From an uncultured Flavobacteriaceae bacterium (GTDB lineage: Bacteria > Bacteroidota > Bacteroidia > Flavobacteriales > Flavobacteriaceae), in the NCBI GenBank assembly GCA_947311745.1, contig CAMZLT010000140.1, positions 1-5,089 of the forward strand: a stretch of 5,089 nt of DNA. Reading direction: 5' to 3'. The translations under genes and the position numbers were made by a program. The notes below the pieces were generated by a model. It saw only the letters and a program-made list of their open reading frames with translations. It ran no database searches and had not been told where the DNA came from. Positions 1-5,089 of this stretch are shown in pieces. Within the stretch, counting starts at the first letter, position 1; each line of letters starts with the position of its first letter.

Positions 1-1495
1 CGACAGGTTTTCCGTAGCCATTATCTCTAACACCAGTTGCCATAAAAACAGGTTTCATATTTTGTGGTCCAAAAGGAGCAAATTGCTTTATTATGCGATA
101 CAATTTTGGTGTTAAATCCGATAAAAACACTTCCGAATCTATCGTAATTTCAGGAATTAATAATTCTTTAGGAATGGTGCTTTTTACAACTTCCTCAAAT
201 TTATTTTTAAATTTTGTGTAATTTTCAGTTTTTAAAGTCAAACCTGCTGCATATTTATGACCACCAAATTGCTCGATAAATTCGCTACATTGCTCTAAGG
301 CATTATATACATCAAATCCACGAACCGAACGAGCAGATGCTGCCAAAAAATCATCACTTTTTGTAAAAACTAAAGTTGGTCTGTAATACGTTTCGATAAG
401 TCTTGAAGCAACAATTCCGATAACGCCTTTATGCCAATTTTCATCGTAAACTACACTGGTAAAATTGTTTTCCTCTTTATTGTTTTTAATTTGTTGTAAG
501 GCTTTTATGGTGATTTTTTTATCTAAAGCTTTTCTATCTATATTATAATTTTCAATTTTTTTAGCAAAGGCATTCGCTTTAGTAAAATCGTTTTCCGTAA
601 GGAGTTCTACAGCATGTAAACCAGAATGCATTCTACCTGCAGCATTAATTCTAGGAGCAATAACAAAAACAACATCCGTAATGGTAATTTCGGGTTTTTT
701 AACGCTTGTTAATAAAGCTTTAATTCCTGTTCTAGGGTTTTGGTTAATAACTTGTAATCCAAAATACGAAAGAATTCTGTTTTCACCAGTCATCGGAACA
801 ATATCTGCAGCAATAGCAGTAGCGACCAAATCTAAAAACGGAATAATTTCATTAAAATCTAGTTGTCTTTTTTGCTGAATAGCTTGTATTAGTTTAAAAC
901 CAATTCCACAACCACAAAGCTCATCATACGGATAGGAACAATCGGTTTGTTTTGGATTTAATATTGCAATGGCATTTGGTATTATCGCACCAGGTCTGTG
1001 GTGATCGCAAATAATAAAATCAATGTTTTTATCTTTAGCATAAGCAACTTTATCCACAGCTTTGATACCACAATCTAGTGCGATAATTAGAGATATATCA
1101 TTATCGTGTGCAAAATCAATTCCTTTATAGGATATACCGTAACCTTCGGTATATCTATCAGGAATATAGGTAACAATGTTTGGATATAATTTACTCAAAT
1201 AACTATAAACTAACGAAACAGCAGTTGTGCCATCTACATCGTAATCGCCATAAATTAGTATTGTTTCGTTATTTTCTATTGCTTTTTCAATGCGATTTAC
1301 AGCAATAGCCATATCTTTCATTAAAAAAGGATCGTTTAAGTTTTTCAGACTTGGTCTAAAAAATTCTTTTGCTTGATCAAAAGTTTTGATATTCCGATTA
1401 ATAAGTAGTTTACTTAACGAAGGTTCAATATTTAAAACCTTTGAAAGATTTTCAATTTCTTTAGAATTAGGATTTGGTTTTATATTCCAACGCAT
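1..1495 (-). CDS. recJ: Single-stranded-DNA-specific exonuclease RecJ (3' end of gene outside window)
   Basis: RecJ degrades single-stranded DNA 5' to 3' in recombinational repair, mismatch repair and RecF-pathway end processing, in the cytoplasm with Mn/Mg at a DHH-family active site. I translated 498 residues from the ATG at 1495; the frame is open to position 1, so the C-terminal end is missing (flavobacterial RecJ is usually about 560-575 aa). DHH-phosphoesterase motifs are all visible: GDYDVDGTT (83-91), the acidic residue of ALDCG (D141), CDHHRPG (D164-H165-H166), PRINAAGR (281-288) and SARS (387-390). The DHHA1 signature GGHKYAAG lies at 411-418, followed by FAPFGPQN (472-479) at the start of the OB-like region. 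No catalytic residue looks changed and there is no frameshift. The MRW N-terminus is, as I recall, typical of Bacteroidota RecJ and supports this start. The gene is divergent from the lipoprotein gene at 1605. Confidence 0.97.
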   Translation of the reverse strand, partial: MRWNIKPNPNSKEIENLSKVLNIEPSLSKLLINRNIKTFDQAKEFFRPSLKNLNDPFLMKDMAIAVNRIEKAIENNETILIYGDYDVDGTTAVSLVYSYLSKLYPNIVTYIPDRYTEGYGISYKGIDFAHDNDISLIIALDCGIKAVDKVAYAKDKNIDFIICDHHRPGAIIPNAIAILNPKQTDCSYPYDELCGCGIGFKLIQAIQQKRQLDFNEIIPFLDLVATAIAADIVPMTGENRILSYFGLQVINQNPRTGIKALLTSVKKPEITITDVVFVIAPRINAAGRMHSGLHAVELLTENDFTKANAFAKKIENYNIDRKALDKKITIKALQQIKNNKEENNFTSVVYDENWHKGVIGIVASRLIETYYRPTLVFTKSDDFLAASARSVRGFDVYNALEQCSEFIEQFGGHKYAAGLTLKTENYTKFKNKFEEVVKSTIPKELLIPEITIDSEVFLSDLTPKLYRIIKQFAPFGPQNMKPVFMATGVRDNGYGKPV

Positions 1496-1506
1496 ATTTT
1501 TTATAA

Positions 1507-1514
1507 CAAATGTA
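1507..1514 (-). promoter_or_regulatory. Probable recJ promoter, -7 box TACATTTG
   Basis: Read on the minus strand this is TACATTTG, an exact match to the Bacteroidota sigma-A -7 element TAnnTTTG. Only 11 bases separate the box from the recJ ATG, so a start a few bases downstream of the box would give a leader of only a few nucleotides. I see no clear TTG -33 element at the usual 19-21 base spacing, so the call rests on one box and its position. Confidence 0.5.
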
Positions 1515-1577
1515 CGGTTTTGTTTTAAATTACCTTAAAAATTTCTAATTTCTAAACTTATGGAATACTTTTTGAAG

Positions 1578-1585
1578 TATATTCG
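1578..1585 (+). promoter_or_regulatory. Possible promoter of the DUF4837 lipoprotein gene, -7-like box TATATTCG
   Basis: TATATTCG matches the Bacteroidota -7 consensus TAnnTTTG at all but one fixed position and lies 19 bases before the ATG at 1605, the same range as the stronger boxes in this window. No good -33 TTG is seen. If real, it lies downstream of the alternative ATG at 1560 and argues that translation begins at 1605. Confidence 0.4.
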
Positions 1586-1604
1586 CAACTCAAACGTATA
1601 TCTT

Positions 1605-2576
1605 ATGAAAAAAATCGGCATTTTTATTTTGTTATGTATCGGAATACTTTCCTGTACAACAGAACCTTCTAAAAAAATATTAATAGATTCATCAGGAAGA
1701 ATGAATCACGTTTTAGTTGTGATGGATAATAACGATTGGAAAGGAATTTTAGGCGATAGTATCCGAAATATTTTAGCAAAACCAGTAGTAGGTTTACCAC
1801 AACCAGAACCAATTTTTCATTTAAACCAAATAGATCCAACAGGATTTAAAGATTTTTTAAAAGCAACACGAAATATCATTTTTGTTAATGATGCTACTAA
1901 AAATTCGTATATTTTAAAAAAAGATGTTTATGCAAAACCACAAGTAGTAGTAGAAGTAAAAGGAAAAACAGCAAGTGCTATTACGGCAACTTTTAAAGAA
2001 AATAAAGACGAAATAATTACTACAATTCGCAATAGTGATTTAGCCGTATTCCAAAAAAAACACCTGCAAAAAAATTATTTTAAACCAGAAAATGTAACTT
2101 TTTTACAAAAAAATGGATTGCGTATGCATATTCCGTATATGTATCCAAAATCACATGATGATAAAGAATACGCTTGGTTTATTCGTGATATTCCGCAAGG
2201 TTATTTAAATATTTTACTATATACGGTTCCGATTACTTCCGATGCCGATATACAAGGAGAAAATATTATTTTAGAAAGAGATAAAAGAGGATATTATGTG
2301 CCAGGAGCAAAAAAAGGGATGCATATAAAAACCGAAGAAGCCTTTACACCAGAGCGTGTAAAAACCACTATTGCAGGTTTACCTGCTTACGAAACTAGAG
2401 GGAAATGGTATATGATAGATGATTATATGGGAGGACCATTTTTAAATTACACCATTGTAGATGAAAAAAATAACCGTTTAATTGTTGCCGAAGGATTTAC
2501 CTACGCTCCAAATATTAACAAACGGAATTATATGTTTGAATTAGAAGCAATTTTAAAAACTTTAAAAGTAAACTAA
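1605..2576 (+). CDS. DUF4837-family lipoprotein, function unknown
   Basis: This 323-residue protein resembles the DUF4837 family of Bacteroidota lipoproteins, which has no assigned biochemical role that I know of. The N-terminus is a lipoprotein signal peptide: MKK, a hydrophobic stretch (4-15), then the lipobox ILSC with Cys17 as the lipidated residue. The residues after the Cys (TTEPSKK) lack an acidic run of the kind linked to surface export, so a periplasm-facing anchor is the simpler guess. The mature part contains SSGRMNHVLVVMDNNDW (29-45), GLPQPEP (63-69) and a C-terminal RGKWYMIDDYMGGPF stretch (265-279). An in-frame ATG at 1560 would add 15 residues ahead of the signal peptide and spoil it, so 1605 is chosen. 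The gene is divergent from recJ and overlaps the convergent NRDE gene by 4 bp at its stop. Family assignment is by recognition, not a search. Confidence 0.82.
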   Translation: MKKIGIFILLCIGILSCTTEPSKKILIDSSGRMNHVLVVMDNNDWKGILGDSIRNILAKPVVGLPQPEPIFHLNQIDPTGFKDFLKATRNIIFVNDATKNSYILKKDVYAKPQVVVEVKGKTASAITATFKENKDEIITTIRNSDLAVFQKKHLQKNYFKPENVTFLQKNGLRMHIPYMYPKSHDDKEYAWFIRDIPQGYLNILLYTVPITSDADIQGENIILERDKRGYYVPGAKKGMHIKTEEAFTPERVKTTIAGLPAYETRGKWYMIDDYMGGPFLNYTIVDEKNNRLIVAEGFTYAPNINKRNYMFELEAILKTLKVN

Positions 2577-3283
2577 AATCTATCCATATACGTCATTTTA
2601 ACGCTTGTGTTTTTTTTCAAAACTTGCGTAATGCTTACTGTTCCGACTTTTTCACGTTTCATAAACACATCCACTTCAGGGTTGCCAATACCAGCATTTT
2701 TATGAAAATTTAAAATCCGTTTTTGGTACAAATCAAACCATTCATTCTCCTCTAAATACTTTGGACAAAACGAATTTTGCCACTCTAAAAACCAAGATTT
2801 TCGCATACTTTTCATCTGCTCGTCATATAAAGTTGCCGATGACCAAATATGCATTTTTTGCGGTAAATTAGTACGATGTTTTTTTTTGCCATCCCAAACA
2901 AATTCAATTAATTGTAAACTAAAATTCCAATCTACAATTACCAAAGTAAACGGCTCTATATTGGTTAAATTACTGTTGCTTAACGCAGAATCAATATCGG
3001 TTTCCATCAACAACTCTTTAACAATAATTCCTCTACTTTTAATATAATTAGATTTAGGAATATGATTGGTAAAACCACCATTTAACAAGCAAATTAATCG
3101 GTTTTTTTCGCTGTGTCCAATCCACGTTCCACCAGCTTTTCCATCTTTAGGATACGTAATTTTAATATTGTTTTCTAAATACTCTTTTGGTATAAGAGCC
3201 TTTTCTCTAGAAAAAGGCACATCTCTACTAGAAGTTAAGATAAAATCCGTTTTATTTACAGGAATAAAAGTTACGGTACACAT
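2573..3283 (-). CDS. NRDE (TANGO2-like) family protein
   Basis: This 236-residue protein belongs to the NRDE family, whose human member TANGO2 is linked to lipid and haem metabolism; the biochemical activity of bacterial members is not settled. Hallmarks seen: the N-terminal MCTVTFIP with Cys2 directly after the initiator Met, the motif region TSSRD (17-21) where the family name motif N-R-D-E normally sits, KAGGTWIG (49-56), LLNGGF (66-71) and SRG (83-85). Later segments HIWSSATL (145-152) and VGTVSITQV (213-221) line up by eye with the TANGO2 C-terminal half. There is no signal peptide or membrane segment, so it is probably cytosolic. The ATG at 3283 is fixed by the conserved Met-Cys start. 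The N-R-D-E motif reads S-R-D-V here. The gene is monocistronic, convergent with the DUF4837 gene and divergent from the OmpA gene. Confidence 0.88.
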   Translation of the reverse strand: MCTVTFIPVNKTDFILTSSRDVPFSREKALIPKEYLENNIKITYPKDGKAGGTWIGHSEKNRLICLLNGGFTNHIPKSNYIKSRGIIVKELLMETDIDSALSNSNLTNIEPFTLVIVDWNFSLQLIEFVWDGKKKHRTNLPQKMHIWSSATLYDEQMKSMRKSWFLEWQNSFCPKYLEENEWFDLYQKRILNFHKNAGIGNPEVDVFMKREKVGTVSITQVLKKNTSVKMTYMDRF

Positions 3284-3303
3284 ATACGATTTGGAATTTT
3301 TTA

Positions 3304-3311
3304 CAAAAGTA
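3304..3311 (-). promoter_or_regulatory. Promoter of the NRDE gene, -7 box TACTTTTG
   Basis: On the minus strand this reads TACTTTTG, an exact match to the Bacteroidota -7 element TAnnTTTG. It ends 20 bases before the NRDE ATG at 3283, the usual distance in this window. No convincing -33 TTG is visible at 19-21 bases upstream. It lies within the 147-bp divergent region shared with the OmpA gene, about 90 bp from the OmpA-side -7 box. Confidence 0.55.
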
Positions 3312-3376
3312 AACGCATTTTAGGTTTATTAAGCATTTTTTAACGAAATTTTGATACTAAAACCCAAAAAGAAAGG

Positions 3377-3406
3377 TTGTTAATTAAAAGCAATGTTATA
3401 ACTTTG
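3377..3406 (+). promoter_or_regulatory. Promoter of the OmpA-family gene (-33 TTG, -7 TAACTTTG)
   Basis: This is the best promoter in the window. A -33 TTG (3377-3379) is followed after 19 bases by TAACTTTG (3399-3406), matching the Bacteroidota arrangement TTG-N19-21-TAnnTTTG. The -7 box ends 24 bases before the ATG at 3431. The upstream in-frame ATG at 3376/3377 coincides with the -33 element and so cannot be on the transcript, which settles the start at 3431. Confidence 0.72.
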
Positions 3407-3430
3407 CAAAAACCAAAAAAATCACAAAAA

Positions 3431-4297
3431 ATGAAAAAAGCAATTTTAATTGTAGTAAGTGTATTTTTATTTAGTTCGTGTATTTCTAAAAAGAAATATG
3501 CCGATTTACAAGTACAGTTAGACGATACCAACCAATCGTTAGTTAACGCAAAAGCAAATTTACAAAAGTGTTTGGTAGAAAAATCCGATAAAACTTCTAG
3601 AGTTGCTTCTTTAGAAGAGCAAATAGCTATGCTAAAACAACAAAATGAGCACTTAACACAAAGTAATAATAACGCATTAAAACAAGTAGAAAACTTAACC
3701 GTTTTAACGCAATCAGCATCCGATAATATTAAAAGTGTTATTTCGCAATTAAGCGAAAAAGATAAATACATCAATGGTATTCGTGAAGCAATGACTAGAA
3801 AAGATTCTATAAATTTAGCTGTTGCATTTCATTTAAAGCGTGAACTAGCAGACGGAATTCAAGATCAAGACATACAAATTGATGTAGAAAAAACAGTAGT
3901 TTATATCTCATTATCCGATAAATTACTATTTACAAGCGGAGGTTCTACCGTTTTACCAAAAGCAAAAGAAATTCTAGGTAAAGTTGCAACCGTTGTTAAA
4001 AACCGACCAGATATGGAAGTAATGGTTGAAGGACACACCGATAATGTTGCAATAAGCACACAATGTATTCAAGATAATTGGGATTTATCTACTAAACGAG
4101 CAACTTCCGTTTTACGAGTATTACAAAATGATTATAATATTGATCCAAAACGTTTAATTGCAGCAGGACGTAGCGAATACGTTCCGTTAGAATCAAATGA
4201 TACCGTAGAAGGTAGAGCAAGAAACCGTAGAACACGAATTATCATTTTACCAAAATTAGATCAGTTTTTTGATATTTTAGAACAAAAACCTAATTAA
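3431..4297 (+). CDS. OmpA-family peptidoglycan-binding lipoprotein
   Basis: A 288-residue lipoprotein likely to tie the outer membrane to peptidoglycan. The signal peptide MKKAILIVVSVFLF ends in the lipobox FSSC with lipidated Cys17. Residues after it (ISKKK) are basic, fitting a periplasm-facing position. Residues about 20-112 are heptad-like and rich in Lys, Gln, Glu, Leu and Asn, a probable coiled coil. The OmpA C-terminal domain fills about 160-275: LLFTSGG (165-171), EGHTDNV (200-206), NWDLSTKRATSV (216-227), AAGRSEY (244-250) and GRARNRR (261-267). D204 and R223 correspond to the Asp/Arg pair that holds diaminopimelate in E. coli OmpA (D241, R256); the spacing is 19 rather than 15, as in the MotB-like subtype. 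There is no transmembrane helix, so it is not MotB. There is no N-terminal beta-barrel. It is transcribed on its own promoter, and I see no terminator before rpmE2, so read-through is possible. Confidence 0.93.
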   Translation: MKKAILIVVSVFLFSSCISKKKYADLQVQLDDTNQSLVNAKANLQKCLVEKSDKTSRVASLEEQIAMLKQQNEHLTQSNNNALKQVENLTVLTQSASDNIKSVISQLSEKDKYINGIREAMTRKDSINLAVAFHLKRELADGIQDQDIQIDVEKTVVYISLSDKLLFTSGGSTVLPKAKEILGKVATVVKNRPDMEVMVEGHTDNVAISTQCIQDNWDLSTKRATSVLRVLQNDYNIDPKRLIAAGRSEYVPLESNDTVEGRARNRRTRIIILPKLDQFFDILEQKPN

Positions 4298-4311
4298 ATT
4301 AAAAATAAGCA

Positions 4312-4340
4312 TTGTAAATTAAAAAAATAGTATAAATTTG
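4312..4340 (+). promoter_or_regulatory. Promoter of rpmE2 (-33 TTG, -7 TAAATTTG)
   Basis: A -33 TTG (4312-4314) and a -7 TAAATTTG (4333-4340) are separated by 18 bases, close to the Bacteroidota arrangement. The -7 box is an exact TAnnTTTG match. It leaves a leader of roughly 45 nt before the ATG at 4391, long enough to hold the hairpin at 4355-4374. The promoter sits within the 93 bp between the OmpA gene and rpmE2. Confidence 0.65.
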
Positions 4341-4354
4341 CAAACTTGAAAATA

Positions 4355-4374
4355 CTAACGTCAAAAAGCGTTAG
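4355..4374 (+). promoter_or_regulatory. Hairpin in the rpmE2 5' leader (candidate regulatory element)
   Basis: CTAACG (4355-4360) pairs perfectly with CGTTAG (4369-4374). A U-G pair (4361/4368) can extend the stem to 7 pairs with an A-rich 6-base loop. It lies wholly in the predicted leader, 16 bases before the start codon. Many ribosomal protein genes are controlled by the protein binding its own leader, so an L31 autoregulatory site is possible. The stem is short and the sequence is AT-rich, so chance is not excluded. It lacks a following U-run and is not a terminator. Confidence 0.4.
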
Positions 4375-4390
4375 ATAAAAACGAAATAAA

Positions 4391-4651
4391 ATGAAAAAAG
4401 GAATTCATCCAGAAAATTACAGAATGGTAGCATTTAAAGATATGTCTAATGGAGATGTATTTTTAACACGTTCTACTGCAAACGCAAAAGAAACTTTAGA
4501 AGTTGATGGTGTAGAATACCCATTAATTAAATTAGAAATTTCTAGAACTTCACATCCTTATTACACTGGTAAAGTGAAATTAGTAGATACAGCAGGACGT
4601 ATTGATAAGTTCAAAATGAAATATGCAAAATTTAAAAAAGAGGATAAATAA
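4391..4651 (+). CDS. rpmE2: Type B 50S ribosomal protein L31
   Basis: L31 is a small protein of the large ribosomal subunit that helps form the bridge to the 30S head. This 86-residue protein has the type B features: MKKGIHPENYRMV at the start, SHPYYTGK (54-61) and DTAGRIDKFKMKYAKF (66-81), and the length is usual for type B. It has no cysteine at all, so it is the zinc-independent form; in bacteria with both forms the type B copy is often used under zinc limitation, but many Bacteroidota appear to carry only type B, so a zinc response cannot be inferred here. The basic C-terminus suits rRNA binding. No Zur-like palindrome is evident near the promoter. It has its own promoter, a leader hairpin and a strong terminator immediately downstream, so it forms a compact single-gene unit. 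Confidence 0.96.
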   Translation: MKKGIHPENYRMVAFKDMSNGDVFLTRSTANAKETLEVDGVEYPLIKLEISRTSHPYYTGKVKLVDTAGRIDKFKMKYAKFKKEDK

Positions 4652-4672
4652 TTACGTGTCTTTTTTACATAT

Positions 4673-4709
4673 AAAAAAAACTCCAAAATTAATTTTTTGG
4701 AGTTTTTTT
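4673..4709 (+). terminator. Strong intrinsic terminator after rpmE2
   Basis: CTCCAAAA (4681-4688) pairs with TTTTGGAG (4695-4702) around a 6-base loop. A run of eight A (4673-4680) precedes the stem and seven T (4703-4709) follow it, so the pairing can extend by A-T pairs and the T-run gives the termination tract. The A-run also makes it symmetrical, so it could stop transcription from the other direction. It lies 21 bases after the rpmE2 stop and about 30 bases before the -7 box of the next gene. Confidence 0.9.
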
Positions 4710-4738
4710 GTTGTTGAACACAATTTTATAAAAAATGG

Positions 4739-4746
4739 TATCTTTG
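4739..4746 (+). promoter_or_regulatory. Promoter of the histidine-phosphatase lipoprotein gene, -7 box TATCTTTG
   Basis: TATCTTTG is an exact match to the Bacteroidota -7 element and ends 14 bases before the ATG at 4761. A possible -33 TTG is at 4714-4716, 22 bases upstream, slightly longer than the usual spacing and just after the rpmE2 terminator. A promoter is expected here because the terminator isolates this gene from rpmE2. Confidence 0.58.
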
Positions 4747-4760
4747 TAAAAAATAATAGT

Positions 4761-5089
4761 ATGAAATCCCTCTTTCTAATAGTACTTTTTATGGTAGTCT
4801 CGTGTAGTACTGCTTCAAAAATTAGTATCGCAACACCAAAAACAGCAAATCAAACCGTTTATTATTTCTTTAGACATGCAGAGATTGTTCGAGACGTTAC
4901 TACTAACGATCCTATTTTGAGTGTTGCAGGAAAGCAACGAGCATTAAATTATGTAAATTTTTTTAAAAACATCTCTATAGATGCAATATATACTACTAAT
5001 TTTAATCGCACAAAACAAACTGCACAACCACTAGCTACTTCCAAACAACTAGAGCTTGAAATTTATAATCCGTATAAAATAGATTACGA
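4761..5089 (+). CDS. Histidine phosphatase (phosphoglycerate mutase-like) family lipoprotein, 5' part
   Basis: Only the first 109 residues are in the window; the frame is open at the right edge. The N-terminus is a lipoprotein signal peptide: MKS, a hydrophobic stretch (4-13), then VVSC with Cys15 as the lipidated residue. After a short linker, YYFFRHAEI (34-42) carries the RH(G/A) catalytic motif, with H39 the expected phospho-accepting histidine and R38 its partner. IYTTNFNRTKQTAQPLA (76-92) is the second conserved block, with R83 the expected phosphate-binding arginine. The family removes or moves phosphate groups through a phosphohistidine; the substrate cannot be told from this part. The other catalytic residues, including the second histidine, would lie beyond the window. 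Lipid anchoring suggests action in the periplasm on external phosphorylated compounds, not the cytosolic glycolytic role. The ATG at 4761 is supported by the signal peptide and the promoter box. Confidence 0.87.
   Translation, partial: MKSLFLIVLFMVVSCSTASKISIATPKTANQTVYYFFRHAEIVRDVTTNDPILSVAGKQRALNYVNFFKNISIDAIYTTNFNRTKQTAQPLATSKQLELEIYNPYKIDY

Noticed and set aside
681..878. Plus-strand open frame of 65 codons
   Set aside because: It lies entirely antisense to recJ, whose translation is clearly conserved here. It has no promoter box and no recognisable product.
2601..2629. Possible hairpin ACGC...GCGT flanking a T-run, considered as a terminator for the convergent gene pair
   Set aside because: Only four pairs form; the next bases are T against T and the T-run is in the loop, not after the stem. 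It lies within the NRDE coding region.
3066..3323. Plus-strand open frame of 85 codons
   Set aside because: It is antisense to the start of the NRDE gene, including its conserved N-terminal motifs, and shows no family resemblance.
3403..3410. Palindrome TTTGCAAA, also at 4337-4344, considered as a shared operator
   Set aside because: In both places it starts within the -7 box, where TTTG is fixed by the promoter consensus, and AT-rich sequence easily supplies the rest. Two copies are not evidence of a regulator.
3340..3774. Minus-strand open frame of 144 codons
   Set aside because: It mirrors the signal peptide and coiled-coil part of the OmpA gene. The product is a Cys/Phe-rich string typical of antisense reading of Lys- and Gln-rich codons.
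1..5089. Searched for a novel multi-gene system, mobile element, CRISPR array, tRNA or rRNA
   Set aside because: All six genes fall into known families with unrelated roles and separate promoters. I saw no repeat arrays, transposase-like proteins, terminal inverted repeats or tRNA-like cloverleafs, and no marked change in base composition.

Overview
The window is strongly AT-rich and reads as ordinary chromosome from a member of the Bacteroidota, most likely the Flavobacteriaceae. Three things point there: gene families (a DUF4837-type lipoprotein, a type B L31, an OmpA lipoprotein, a Bacteroidota-style NRDE protein), near-absence of Shine-Dalgarno sequences, and a repeated promoter motif of the Bacteroidota type (TAnnTTTG at -7) in front of most of the genes.

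Layout. Positions 1-1495 (minus) hold all but the C-terminal end of recJ, the single-strand-specific 5'-3' exonuclease; the gene runs off the left edge. A short divergent gap separates it from a DUF4837-type lipoprotein gene (1605-2576, plus). That gene converges on, and overlaps by 4 bp, an NRDE/TANGO2-family gene (2573-3283, minus). A 147-bp divergent region with a promoter in each direction leads to an OmpA-family peptidoglycan-binding lipoprotein (3431-4297, plus). This is followed by rpmE2 (type B ribosomal protein L31, 4391-4651, plus), with its own promoter and a small leader hairpin. A strong intrinsic terminator (4673-4709) closes rpmE2. A histidine-phosphatase-family lipoprotein then starts at 4761 and runs off the right edge.

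The genes do not form one pathway. They look like a series of single-gene units: DNA repair, cell-envelope lipoproteins and a ribosomal protein, most with an individual promoter. Three of the six products carry a lipoprotein signal peptide with the modified Cys at residue 15-17. For two of these (DUF4837 and OmpA) the longest possible reading frame starts too far upstream and would hide the signal peptide; the internal ATG is the better start.

I found no mobile element, CRISPR array, tRNA/rRNA, defence island or new multi-gene system. The items most worth checking are the hairpin in the L31 leader, the uncharacterised DUF4837 lipoprotein, the altered N-R-D-E motif of the TANGO2-like protein, and the very short predicted recJ leader.
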